Positions 1 to 9,714 of a stretch of DNA of 64,000 nucleotides are shown here, piece by piece. Under the pieces are notes generated by a model. It did no database searches and was not told where the DNA came from. It saw only the letters and a list, made by a program, of their open reading frames with translations. Made by a program: the position numbers and the translations under genes. The stretch spans positions 40,713,950 through 40,777,949 of the forward strand of contig OX465579.1 in NCBI GenBank assembly GCA_950022655.1, read 5' to 3'. Positions within the stretch are counted from its first letter, which is position 1. Each line of letters starts with the position of its first letter. The stretch comes from Alentia gelatinosa (lineage: Eukaryota > Annelida > Polychaeta > Phyllodocida > Polynoidae).

Positions 1-990
1 CAGATAAGTGATTCTAAAACTGAGAATGTTGAATGTGTGAGAAATAAACGAATCTTATCACCCACGGAGGAAACTCTTAGTCCAGGGAGTCGTCAATCTA
101 GTCCAAAAAAGATCCCAGTTCCATCCATTTTTGAAAAAATGACAGTAAATGAGCAATGTACGGTGAACGACACAGGTAGAGATCTACCCATGGTCGGCGA
201 AAGGGTAAACCGCGAAATATACACTCTGAACGATGTAATGAGCAAATTGTTTGATATGGAAGAAAACTTCAAGCAAACGGTAGAAGAAAGTATATCAGGA
301 GTAACAAAGAAGATAGAGACAATAAAGAGTGACTTAAATGTGAAAGTAGATAAACAGGGCACAAAACTCCAAAATCTAACTACCAGAGTAGAAACGCTGG
401 AATCAGAGAACAAAAAGTTAAATGACATAGTAGCAGGCGCTATGCATACTGGAAGTAAGGGGCTTTCGTATGCGGGAGTCGCAAGCTCGAAAAACAATCA
501 ACCGGTAGAGGGAGTAAATGAAAACAATAACATTACAACGAAAGAACCTGTGACCGGGTTAATACGTGCATCAGATGCAACGCGAGAAGGCACCATAGTG
601 GACACTCTTATCGCCGATTACCAGTTCCTGATTTCAAAAGTCGAGCAGGTAGCCGAATACTGCAATGTTGTAATATGCTCCGTGTACACTGTATCGCTAA
701 TTCTATCGAACAAGGGTATTCCATACAAAGAAATGGACAAGGACCAAAAGCTGATATACGAAGCTACCATCAAGCTCAACGTGCAGATCGACTATTTAAA
801 TAAGGCGACAAACAAGATAACACCCCACTTGGATCACCCGATCCAGCCAAAAAACAAAGGAGGCCAGAAACCACCGAGGCATGATCGACTGGCTGACGGT
901 ACGCACCCCACCTGGGATGCACAATGCATGATCGGAAACGAACTAGAAAAGGCCTTTTTCAAAAATAAGGTCAATGGCGTACACCTGTGA
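1..990 (+). CDS. LINE ORF1 protein, partial: coiled coil plus SGNH/esterase-like C-terminus
   Basis: The frame is open from base 1 to the stop at 988-990; no ATG lies in this stretch before the conserved part, so the true start is outside the window. Visible parts are a Ser/Pro/Lys-rich N-terminal segment (SPTEETLSPGSRQSSPKK), a heptad-rich coiled coil at about residues 85-140, then a C-terminal region with VVICSVYTVSLI and a final LADGTHPT block. The D-x-x-H of that last block is how the catalytic Asp/His of SGNH hydrolases ends in CR1-type ORF1 proteins. I do not see the N-terminal GDS block of that fold, so the esterase part is probably shortened or inactive. In this family ORF1 is an RNA-binding, multimerising partner of the EN-RT protein. 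Confidence 0.6.
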   Translation, partial: QISDSKTENVECVRNKRILSPTEETLSPGSRQSSPKKIPVPSIFEKMTVNEQCTVNDTGRDLPMVGERVNREIYTLNDVMSKLFDMEENFKQTVEESISGVTKKIETIKSDLNVKVDKQGTKLQNLTTRVETLESENKKLNDIVAGAMHTGSKGLSYAGVASSKNNQPVEGVNENNNITTKEPVTGLIRASDATREGTIVDTLIADYQFLISKVEQVAEYCNVVICSVYTVSLILSNKGIPYKEMDKDQKLIYEATIKLNVQIDYLNKATNKITPHLDHPIQPKNKGGQKPPRHDRLADGTHPTWDAQCMIGNELEKAFFKNKVNGVHL

Positions 991-2119
991 GTGCACCATA
1001 GAGGGTGGTTCCATACTGGGCCAGTCTCATTTTTCACTGAAAAGAACAATGCGTGTATTAGTTCCATACAGGGCTAATACCTAATACCTCCCGATTTTGC
1101 AGAATTAGCTCTAGCAAAATATTGTTAAGGAAACATTTTTGTTAAAAAGATCAATTTCAATATCAGTTCCATACTGGAATAATACTTACTTGTATAACGT
1201 GATTACCACATAACCTGGTTGATGAGAGATCTCTGTCAAAAACGAATAATTCGAGTATTAGTTCCATACAGGACCAATACCTATTATTTGTTAGATATGA
1301 TCGGGTTGCGACTCCATACAGGGCCGCGTTAGCTGTTGAATTTTATTCAATATAGGGCAGGAAGTACGTATATGTATAATAACGAAACATAATATGTTCC
1401 ATACAGGGCATACCCGCTTATCTGTTTGAGTAAACAGATGATTAGTTTGATCCGCAATTGTACCACACTATACAGGAGACGCTCCATACAGGACGTACCA
1501 AATGCACCGAAAACAACACTGTTTAATATCTGTATTTGTTATTGTAACTTGTTATATCCAGTTTGATATATATCTGTATTTGTCATTATATCATTCTACC
1601 TAAGTTGTTAACTACTTTATATTTTTTACCTAGAATGTTACTGACGACGAAAAAAAGGGAAGAAAAATTGTTATATATATATATCCGGAACTAGAGACCA
1701 TATTAAAGGACACTCGGTGAATGTATGATCCAGACATGAAGACCCATGGAAATGGATAAGCGCAGAAACATATATATTCATAAATATATACCACATACGC
1801 CCGGGAATGCTTAACTAGAAGATAAAACTGAACTTACAAGACCAAGATTCAACACGGAAAAGAACTTTCTCTACTGTAGTTATAACCCTATGCCAATGGA
1901 GAGCATACTTCAAAATCATACATCACATGACTAAGATAGTCAACATATCGCTTCATTCGAGGCGGGCTTTCATCGGTACTCCTCAACGCTCATGTTCACA
2001 AGTACTCTTTATATACATTTTGTTGTTTTGCACTATTTTGTTCAATTGTTCTCACCAATGTACTGTGACAGGGTTATTTACATGTTTGCCAGTGATACAC
2101 TTATCATTTCACCGTATAC
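991..2119 (+). other. Long ORF1-ORF2 spacer of the LINE
   Basis: About 1.1 kb without a recognisable protein. An open frame at 1927-2130 overlaps the endonuclease start by 11 bases and has a hydrophobic middle, but it matches nothing I know and is probably chance. The first half carries the GTTCCATACAGGGC repeats listed separately. The second half (1500-1930) is A+T-rich with no clear signal. Such a long ORF1-ORF2 gap is unusual for a LINE. Confidence 0.6.
1007..1495 (+). repeat. Seven dispersed copies of a GTTCCATACAGGGC motif
   Basis: Copies start at about 1008, 1061, 1166, 1261, 1312, 1396 and 1482, spaced 50-105 bases apart. The better ones are bracketed by a short inverted repeat, GTATTAG on the left and CTAATAC (or CCAATAC) on the right, so the motif would sit in the loop of a small hairpin. 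The sequence between copies is not conserved, so the motif itself seems to be what is kept. Confidence 0.8.
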
Positions 2120-3049
2120 ATGACACATAACAGTTTAAGGATTGCAAATGATAAAGGCTTCAAAATATGTCACTGGAATGTTTGTAGTTTATTGAGTAAG
2201 ATAACTTTTTTGGAAAATGCGGTAAATTCTTTTGATATTATTGGTATCTCAGAATCTCTGCTGAAGGATAGGATTTCATCATCTTTTGTGAAGTTACCAG
2301 GTTATACCTTATTGCGCAATGATAGAAAACAAGGAAAAGGAGGCGGGGTTTGCCTATATGTACAAGATAAGTGGTTGAATGCAACTGAACTATATGAGGA
2401 TGTATCTCTAATGAACTGTAAAATAGAATCTATAGTGGTAGAGATAAAAAAGTTAGGACATAAGACCATGACGATAGTTAACCTTCATAGACTACCAGGT
2501 TACAATACTAAAGTGTTTAATGAGTATGTAGACAGTATATGTAATGATAAACGATTTCAAAATACCGAAATATGGATAATCGGAGACATCAACTTAGATG
2601 CAAACAAACGACGTGATCCCAGAAACAGAGAACTAATGGAGATATTACATAAATATGGCTTAAAAAGGATAATAAATACAATAACACACCCTGGTATTGG
2701 AAACAGCTCTAGTATTGACACAATCTTAACAAATTCGGCCTTTGTAAATTGTGCAGGCACGTTAGAGGTATATCACAGTGACCACCTGATAGTATTTGCC
2801 CTTAAGAAGAAAAGAAGAGAACATTTAGTCAGGAAAATTACAAAAATAAGACAATACAAAAACTTCGAACAAGAAGTTCTGGATGAAAATGTAAAGAAGA
2901 GATTAGATACTTTAGTTAGGAACTGGCCAGGAGGTAACCAATACTGGGGAATATGGAAAACGGAAATGGAAAAATATTTAGACATAGTAGCACCTGTGAA
3001 AGAGAATATTGTTAGATATAAAGAAGGTTTCCAACTAACTCGACAATAA
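2120..3049 (+). CDS. APE-type endonuclease part of LINE ORF2
   Basis: The protein has the block order of apurinic/apyrimidinic-like endonucleases of LINEs: KICHWNVCSLLSK near residue 15, DIIGISES near 40, GKGGGVCLYV near 75, WIIGDINLDA near 150, SSIDTILTN near 195 and YHSDHLIVFAL near 220. The GDxN and SDH catalytic residues are present, so the domain may still be competent to nick target DNA. The frame ends in tandem stops at 3047-3052, just before the linker to the reverse transcriptase. The continuation (RHINLKRRLGRRLIRKKK) lies in the +1-shifted frame from 3049, so the stop is read as a disabling mutation of one EN-RT protein rather than a natural end. The start at 2120 is the first ATG before the conserved block. 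Confidence 0.88.
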   Translation: MTHNSLRIANDKGFKICHWNVCSLLSKITFLENAVNSFDIIGISESLLKDRISSSFVKLPGYTLLRNDRKQGKGGGVCLYVQDKWLNATELYEDVSLMNCKIESIVVEIKKLGHKTMTIVNLHRLPGYNTKVFNEYVDSICNDKRFQNTEIWIIGDINLDANKRRDPRNRELMEILHKYGLKRIINTITHPGIGNSSSIDTILTNSAFVNCAGTLEVYHSDHLIVFALKKKRREHLVRKITKIRQYKNFEQEVLDENVKKRLDTLVRNWPGGNQYWGIWKTEMEKYLDIVAPVKENIVRYKEGFQLTRQ

Positions 3050-3131
3050 TGAGACATATTAACCTGAAAAGAAGATTAGGTAGGAGGCTAATACGGAAAA
3101 AAAAAGACTAACAAAAGAAAACCAAATAAAT

Positions 3132-5012
3132 TTGTTGGAGCGCATGAGGGACCTAAAAAGGAAAATAAATAGTAACCTAGTGAAATCAAAAAGGAAAGAT
3201 ATAGAAAATAACCTCAGGATAAACTCAAATAATCCGAAAAAATATTGGAAGGAAGTAAATGAATTGATCAAACCGGAAAGCGAAACTAGCACCTCTGTTC
3301 AATTCAAAACAGCTGAAGGAAATCTAATACCAATCGAAGAGTGCGCAGAACATGCAAACAGGTTTTTCTGCTCAATAGGTTTTAAATTATCAGAAAGTCT
3401 AAGCTCATCACATTTCTTGAGATTCGTTAACAACAGAAATCTTGAAGGTTTCGAAATAGACATGGAAAGAGTGAATTCTGATGAAGTGAAAAAAATACTA
3501 AACCAAATTGACATAGAGAAATCGTCAGGTATGCTAAATATAAAATGCGAAATATTAAAGCTTAACTTAATAAATTGCGTAACATATTTTACTATCTTAC
3601 TACAAAATCTCATCAGAAACAGCGAATTTCCCGAACTATGGAAAAACGGTAGAATAGCACCCCTTCCTAAACAGGGTGATCATACTCAAATAACTAATTG
3701 GAGACCAGTTTGTGTTCTTCCTGTACCAGGTAAGGTTCTGGAACGTATAATCTATGCACAACTGTATAGTTTCTTGGAGGGAAAAAACTACTTTAATCCT
3801 AACCAGTTTGGATTTAGAAAAAATCGAGGCACGGGTGGTGCAGTCTTTAAGTTATCTCAATATTTATTTGAAGCTGACAACGGGGGGAATATTAGCCTGG
3901 CCATGTATATTGACATCAAAAAGGCCTTTGATTGTGTTGACCACAAAATACTGTTGCATAAACTGGCCGAAGCAGGTATCGGACCAGTACTTATACGTTG
4001 GTTTGAGATGTATCTTAGCGATAGAAAATGTTATACTCGTTATGGTGAAAAGAACTCTGCTACTCTTAACGTCAACCTAGGGGTACCACAGGGTTCCATA
4101 CTGGGCCCTCTTTTATTTCTGATATATGTAAATGATTTACCTGAATGTATTTCCGAACATCGATGTATTATGTACGCTGATGATTTAGTAGTTATCTCCT
4201 CTCACAAAAATTTGCAAAGTGTAGAAAAAAATATGGAAAGTATTATGCAAACCCTGAATCAATGGTATACTTCAAATAGACTAACTATTAATGCTAAAAA
4301 AACAAAATTGATGTACCATGGTCCTAAGACAAAAACTAAGGTAGAAAAAAGAGGAAAGTTATATATCGACGAAACACTAATAGAGAGCTGTGAAGAAATT
4401 ACCTATCTGGGTGCAATCATAGACAGTGATTTGAGGTTTAACAAACATGGTATCAAATTGTTAAAAATGATTAATGATAAAAACTATATATTCAAACGCA
4501 CTAGGAAATATGTTAGTAAAGAAACAGCGTTGAAAATTGTAAAAACTTGTTCACTCCCGGTTGTAGATCACTGCTCTTTTTTGCTGAATAGCTCCACAAA
4601 ACAAATAAAAAACAAGTTAAACAGCGGGATTTTTCGATCACTTAGAATAGCGATAGGCTCTGAAGCATACCAAGGAGATTTGTTTATTAGTAATAAGGAC
4701 TTGTTAGACAAATGTAAGATTATACATCCAAATGTGAGAAGAAATGTACTGTTAGCAGGAATTATCCGGAGGTTACGAATGATTGATATGATAACTATAA
4801 GTAACAAAGATATAGGAGAAGACCAAAGAAAAACAAGGTTACAAGATAAAATATTATTGTATTTACCAAGGCCAAAAAAAGAAAAGTTTAGGAAGTCATG
4901 CGTGTATGTAGGTATAACATTATGGAACAGTTTGTCAAAGGATACTCAAGTTGAAGCCTCTAAGAAAATGTATAAACAAATAATCGCAAAAATACTATTG
5001 GAAAATGTATGA
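3132..5012 (+). CDS. LINE reverse transcriptase (ORF2 C-terminal part)
   Basis: This 626-codon frame holds all fingers/palm blocks of non-LTR reverse transcriptases: IAPLPKQGDHTQITNWRPV (about 175), NQFGFRKNRG (about 225), YIDIKKAFDCVDH (about 260), GVPQGSILGPLLFLIYVNDL (about 315), MYADDLVVI with the catalytic Asp pair (about 346), LTINAKKTKLMYHG (about 385) and ITYLGAIID (about 420). A C-terminal thumb/zinc-like region follows (CSLPVVDHC). No RNase H domain is seen. The frame is open back to 3084, and the given start is a TTG, so it is not a true initiation site: the protein should be continuous with the endonuclease, separated now by a stop and a slip in an A run. All catalytic residues look intact. 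Confidence 0.93.
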   Translation: MLERMRDLKRKINSNLVKSKRKDIENNLRINSNNPKKYWKEVNELIKPESETSTSVQFKTAEGNLIPIEECAEHANRFFCSIGFKLSESLSSSHFLRFVNNRNLEGFEIDMERVNSDEVKKILNQIDIEKSSGMLNIKCEILKLNLINCVTYFTILLQNLIRNSEFPELWKNGRIAPLPKQGDHTQITNWRPVCVLPVPGKVLERIIYAQLYSFLEGKNYFNPNQFGFRKNRGTGGAVFKLSQYLFEADNGGNISLAMYIDIKKAFDCVDHKILLHKLAEAGIGPVLIRWFEMYLSDRKCYTRYGEKNSATLNVNLGVPQGSILGPLLFLIYVNDLPECISEHRCIMYADDLVVISSHKNLQSVEKNMESIMQTLNQWYTSNRLTINAKKTKLMYHGPKTKTKVEKRGKLYIDETLIESCEEITYLGAIIDSDLRFNKHGIKLLKMINDKNYIFKRTRKYVSKETALKIVKTCSLPVVDHCSFLLNSSTKQIKNKLNSGIFRSLRIAIGSEAYQGDLFISNKDLLDKCKIIHPNVRRNVLLAGIIRRLRMIDMITISNKDIGEDQRKTRLQDKILLYLPRPKKEKFRKSCVYVGITLWNSLSKDTQVEASKKMYKQIIAKILLENV

Positions 5013-5272
5013 ATGCAATGACTGTATCGACTGTAAATAACTGGAACATGTACTGTTACATATGTATAATACACTTAATTGTATAGTCATATTTAATCAA
5101 CCACCGAAAACTGTAAAGTGTAGACATTTTTACTTATATATAGTAGTATGAAATATCATTGTACATATTCCATCCCTGTTCTGTTCTGTTACGTTTCTGT
5201 TTCTGTATTGCCTGAAAGAACGGCTTTCGGGCCGAACGCAATAAAGACATATATAAAAAAAATAAAAAAAAT
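5013..5272 (+). other. LINE 3' UTR and tail
   Basis: Non-coding A+T-rich sequence ending in a small hairpin-like segment (AACGGCTTTCGGGCCGAACG, about 5219-5238), an AATAAA poly(A) signal at about 5240 and an A-rich tail. A stem-loop followed by a short tail is the usual 3' recognition signal for the element's own reverse transcriptase. Confidence 0.7.
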
Positions 5273-5929
5273 ATCCAATTGAGTTAAGGAAAGACTTCAT
5301 ATTCAAAACTTATATTAGATGGGATTCTCAATAAACTGACAAATGACACAAAATATGATGGTGTCCCTTATGTGAAGAGATCATTACCGGAGAGTGGCAT
5401 AAATATGGGTTTCTGAGGCACACTGGCGTAAAGTGGCGGAAATACAACAGCTAACTCACTGGATAATAGTATTTGCGCCCACGGGTCATGTTTATGTTCA
5501 ATTAAATATGAGGAAACTCCAAGTTTCGTCCTGTGATGGCAATACATTGAATGTCTAGTACATTTCAGGTCCACTATAGTGCCGTTTGGAAGCTTACTGT
5601 TATATCCTGAATTAATCCCTCGGAGCCTCCTTTACCTAGATACAAAGTAACTGGGAAATGATTAATAAGTACTGAAATATCCATTGTTTTTCTCCAATTT
5701 AGAATTCGAAAATATGCTTGCCTTGCGGAGGTATATAGTATATATTATATAGAGGTTTATATGAAAAACGGGAGGGGGCGCGCCGGACGACCCTAAGCAG
5801 GGAAGACAGGACACTTCCCTGCAGGGGCCTGCGCGCAGCACACGCTATCATCATTCTGCCGAATAACGTATAATAACAGCATAATGAAAAAAGTCTAGTG
5901 TCTTACGTCAAGAAAGTATGACACAAATA
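5273..5929. other. Unassigned interval
   Basis: A+T-rich flank of the LINE. Only short frames are open and none has a recognisable motif. A short G+C-rich patch lies at 5770-5840. I see nothing else. Confidence 0.5.
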
Positions 5930-6580
5930 ATTCGTACACCTACTACGATATGGCACCGATATGGTCTATGAATGACCTCCCGATACAAAATCGCGTCGGA
6001 AAGTAACCTTGTTCCGATGCAAAACCTGTATCGTAGGGTTTCTATGACATTTCAACATGTTGAAATGTCGGTGGCATATCCGTAGCATTGGAGAGTATTC
6101 TGTCGAGAAAATTCCTCTCACGTGTGAGATACTGATCAGAAAATTAAGAAAGTTTGGGATTAGATAAAATATACATGTGCCCGTATGCCCTGCAAATCCG
6201 GGTTTTTTCGAATAGGTTTAAGTGTCTCAATTCAATACTTTGTTATTTTGACTTGAAACAGACCTTTTAGTCCCAGAAAAAAATATATTGTTGTTCTATG
6301 TCTAATGGTAAACATTATCGATGCGATATTTCATGCATTATAGTGTATCATATATCTAAAAGTGAAAATAACACTTCAAGATATGCACTTGTGCCCTGGT
6401 TGTATCGGAACCGTGGTCACCTTTTTTTTTACAGTAGAACCCATTACGATGTGTGGTGAATTGGCATGTCTAGACACATGTCTACGATTTTGCACCTTTC
6501 CGAAATGTCTCCGATATTTGCTTTTTGTATCGGTACCATATCGGTAGGTCTAAATTTCTATCATAGTAGCTGGACGCCGG
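5930..6580. repeat. Harbinger-like MITE, long form
   Basis: About 650 bases running from ACACCTACTACGATATGG at about 5938 to GTAGCTGGACGCCGGGCC ending at about 6578; the right end is the reverse complement of the left-end consensus GGCCCGGCGTCCACCTAC. The interior matches the copy at 10671-11253 for most of its length. It ends GGCC followed by TTA, which fits the 3-bp TWA target duplication and GGCC-type ends of PIF/Harbinger MITEs. There is no transposase. The 61- and 96-codon open frames inside it are not real genes. Confidence 0.68.
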
Positions 6581-8483
6581 GCCTTATTGGGATGAACTTG
6601 TCTGCTTATAATAGCAGAAATTCGAGAACCCAAAAATCCTTGGACACACTCAACGACCAGACCATCAAACAACAACAGACTATCAATGACTGTGTAGTGC
6701 ATGTTAATGCCTTGATAACTGAATTTAATCGTGGTTATGGTAAACCTACCCAATGAATTGCGGATAAATTCCATAAATGTATGGGGAAAGGCCATGTATC
6801 CCATTCGTATATACATTTGATCGGCCTAATAAGTGGGAAATCGGCCTCCATCCAAAATATTAGATCTTTTGTACTCGAAATTGAATTCAAATATGCGCCA
6901 AACGGTTTGTTAACCCTCTGTAATTCAACAACATTCCACTCGAAATACCCTACGCCCTGGAAGACAGCTACTGTAACCCCCATCTCGAAAATTAATAATG
7001 CAAAATATTGTAATGACCTCTACCCTATTAGCCTTCACCCGCTCCCTGGAAAACTATTGGAAAAAGATTGTGAATAACCGATTAAAACAATACCTTGAAG
7101 ATAATTCCATTTTGACAGATTCTCAACACGGCTTTAGGAAAAAAAGATCGACTATGACTGCAATAACTGATTATCTAAAGTTTATCCTTGAGAATCCGAA
7201 TACTTCCTCACTTTTCCTTGACTTTAAATAAGCGTTCAACACTATCCCTCATGAATTATTTATTCATAAATTGTATACTAATGGACTAAATAACACTGTC
7301 TGTTCCTGGTTCCCCAGCTACCTCCACAAGCGTAAACAACAAGTAAATTTTGATTCAAAAATATCCTCTGTTCTTCCCATAACTTTCGGGGTACCCCAAG
7401 GCTCGGTCTTGGGACCCACGTTATTCATAGTTTACATAAATGATTGTTACTAGTTTAGAAAATTTTAACTGTCATCCATTACTCTACGCAGCTGACCCAG
7501 TTGTCTCTACAAACTCCGCCCAATCATTGAGTGAAGTAATCCTTACAATATCCTCATGGTGTGCACACAATCATTTAACCTTAAATGGGAAAAAGACAAA
7601 GTTGATGAACTACTCGCGACAGTTAAATGTCAACCAAATAGAGGTTTTAGTTGATAATGTACCACTTTAATTGATATACCCACGGCAGTACAAATTTTCA
7701 AATCAACAATACTGCCTAATTTCGATTATTTACGATAACAATACAGTTAAGACCCAAACTGAATTTCAAAGCCTACAAAACAAAATATTACGTATGATTA
7801 ACAGAATAAAATTGTAACCAAACCCTAAACAAAATACAGACCAACTACACCTGAGGGCTGACATTAGGTATTTATCACAAAGACGATACATTCACTTATT
7901 GTTTTATGCACATACCCTCCAAAAATTGTTGCTCTTCAAGATAACTGAGAACTACCTACCAGTAGAAGAACTGGTCTACGACTTTTACAATCCCCCTAAA
8001 AGAGTCTTCAATAATTGTTTCTATGTCTGTACAACAACGAGGTGGAATAACCTGAAGGAAATATTTACAACAGTCCCTGACCGACACAGTTTTAAATTAC
8101 TAATTAAGCGAGCTTTCCCTGATTGTTATTTGTAAAGTCAGATTGTGTTTCAAATGACTACAGTGTGGTTAACTGGAATGTAGCTTGTGTTTCAACTTCA
8201 CCATCCACCGATCATAAATAAATAAGTAATCAACATCTCGATAACTAACAGTCCTCTACAATATAGCTTGTATTACAGCTATATTGTTTACTTACTGGGG
8301 TAGCTTATGTTGCAATTATAGTTTATTCTCGATACAATCCTTTTCCCTGTAGGAGACTAGACCAGTGAAGGTCTATGCTCTGTAGCCCTGGTGCACTGGT
8401 TGGCTAAAGATCTAGTTGTTATAATTGATTGTTGAAGTGTGTAGTGAGAGAAATGCGATATCTTCATTTCATTTCATCTCATT
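6581..8483 (+). mobile_element. Decayed CR1-like LINE fragment
   Basis: A 5'-truncated, frame-broken LINE on the + strand. Reverse transcriptase blocks are readable in order from about 6781 to 8135, followed by a 3' region that ends in a CATTT-type short tandem repeat at about 8462-8483. Short tandem repeats instead of poly(A) are typical of CR1/L2-like tails. At least five frame changes or stops show it is old. The Harbinger-like MITE copies at 5930-6580 and 8618-8896 flank it. Confidence 0.75.
6781..8135 (+). pseudogene. LINE reverse transcriptase pseudogene
   Basis: Pieces in successive frames spell the non-LTR RT order: YPTPWKTATVTPISK and LHPLPGKLLEK near 6945-7070, LTDSQHGFRKKRST near 7110, SLFLDFK followed by a stop where the palm Asp block continues (AFNTIPHEL) near 7220, FGVPQGSVLGPTLFIVYIND near 7390, and a catalytic box degraded from YADD to YAADPVV near 7480. 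HLTLNGKKTKLMNYS follows near 7575, and a C-terminal region (TTRWNNLKEIFTTVPDRHSF) at 8035. The changed catalytic box, the stop and several frameshifts mean it makes no enzyme. Its tail region resembles the fragment at 13.6-14.2 kb, so both probably come from one family. Confidence 0.88.
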
Positions 8484-8617
8484 ATATAGTTTCGTTGCCA
8501 TGTTGAATTATCAGGAGTCATGATAAAGGAGTTGTCTATTATGCTCTTCTAACACTGTGTATCTGGTTGAAAAATGGGAATTGAACAAACCAAACAACTC
8601 AAATCAAATAATAAATA

Positions 8618-8896
8618 GGCCTGGCATCCACCTACTACAATAGAAATTTAGGCCTACCAATATGGCACCAATACAAAAAGCAAATATCGGAGACATCAGG
8701 AAGGTGCAAAATCGTAGACATATGTCTAGACATGCCAATCCACCATGCATCGTAAGGGTTTTTTTCTGTGCCTAATCGCAGAAACATGGTCAACTGCCCC
8801 GATATCAGGTGACCTTCCAACGCGATTTTGACTTTTTATCAGGAGGTGCATCGTAGACCAAATCGGAGCCATATCGTAGTAGGTGTACGCTGGGCC
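8618..8896. repeat. Harbinger-like MITE, short form
   Basis: A 279-bp element with both termini: GGCCTGGCATCCACCTACTA at the left and the reverse complement of GGCCCAGCGTACACCTACTA at the right. Internal words (ATCGTAGACATATGTCTAG, CCCCGATATCAGGT) recur in the copies at 6.4, 10.4 and 42.6 kb. Shorter than the 650-bp form, as expected for internal deletion. Confidence 0.75.
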
Positions 8897-9000
8897 TATA
8901 CTATACTACTTTCAACTGACGGGACATCACAAGCCTGCATCAAATATACAATCATATATACTACTCGCTTATCCATTCATAATGCCCTGTGCGCTTTTGC

Positions 9001-9440
9001 AGGTTACGAGAAGCTCAAGAATAAAGTGGTCAATTGGGACAATTTGGGACATCTGACTGGGACTCCAATGTTACTGATAATAATATCCTACCTAATCGTA
9101 AGAAACTTGCAAAAGCTGAAACACACAGAGCAAAACTCGAAGCAGAGCAGAAAGAACGGGCTGTTGAGGAAAGTGTTCAGTCTCCTGGTGAACCAGCACA
9201 AAGAGGGTTACAGTCAGATACAGATATCATTCATAACAAGGCCCTTTTTGTTTGGTGTATGAAAGGAGGGGATAAGAAGAGCAGGCAAATGGAATAATGC
9301 TATCTATCGTCACCAGAGTTGCATGGTCAAAGTTCAAGGTACATACCATCTATATATACAGAATCCAAAAATAAGAGAAAGACTGAATATTCTGATAGCA
9401 TCTCTCATTGACTTCTAAAGTCTTGTCCAAAACTACAGGA
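9001..9440 (+). pseudogene. Fragment of an uncharacterised protein family common in marine invertebrates (possible)
   Basis: One frame reads a Lys/Glu-rich helical stretch (KKLAKAETHRAKLEAEQKER near 9100) and then ALFVWCMKGGDKKSRQME (about 9239-9293). After frame changes it continues LSIVTRVAWSKFKVHTIYI and NPKIRERLNILIASLID to about 9415. The order W-C-x-x-G-x-D-K, then W-x-x-F-K-x-H-T, then I-R-E-R-L resembles uncharacterised repeat-family proteins I remember from cnidarians and other marine animals, but I cannot confirm this without a search. It has stops and at least two frameshifts, so it is not functional. It could instead be an unrelated chance reading. Confidence 0.33.
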
Positions 9441-9714
9441 AGATTCTCTCAAACATTGGCCCTGGATCGACAGCCACATCCAGCTTCATAAAAGAACTTC
9501 TCAAACAGGTAAAACTATTGGGTTCCATCCTCATCCTCAAAGGAACATGAGCGAAGTGGTTTATCATACAACATCAGCTAGGTCTAGGTGGAAGCTGCCT
9601 TGTCCTCACTTGGTACTGACCAGCTTGCCAAGGACTGTGCTACCAGACTGAGAGGAGCAATGCTGACTTCATGAGATGGAAGATGATTAAGACCTAAATG
9701 TCTACTGAAATTTG

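Larger units (their letters stand above)
1..5272 (+). mobile_element. CR1/L2-like LINE (non-LTR retrotransposon), 5' end outside the window
   Basis: A non-LTR retrotransposon read in order: ORF1 (coiled coil plus esterase-like tail), a 1.1-kb spacer, APE endonuclease, reverse transcriptase, 3' UTR and an A-rich tail at about 5254-5271. Coiled-coil plus SGNH-esterase ORF1 and an EN-RT protein without RNase H are typical of the CR1/L2/Rex group, so I place it there by inference. ORF1 is open to base 1, so the 5' end lies outside. The EN-RT reading frame is broken by a stop near 3047 and by an apparent one-base slip in a nine-A run at 3097-3105; otherwise the RT is uninterrupted for 626 codons, so this copy is fairly young. 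The left target-site duplication cannot be seen. Confidence 0.88.

Noticed and set aside
6433..6443. CAGTAGAACCC as another pogo-like terminus
   Set aside because: It lies inside a MITE copy whose paralogue at 11.22 kb reads CATCAGTCAACCC at the same place, so the match arose by chance substitution.
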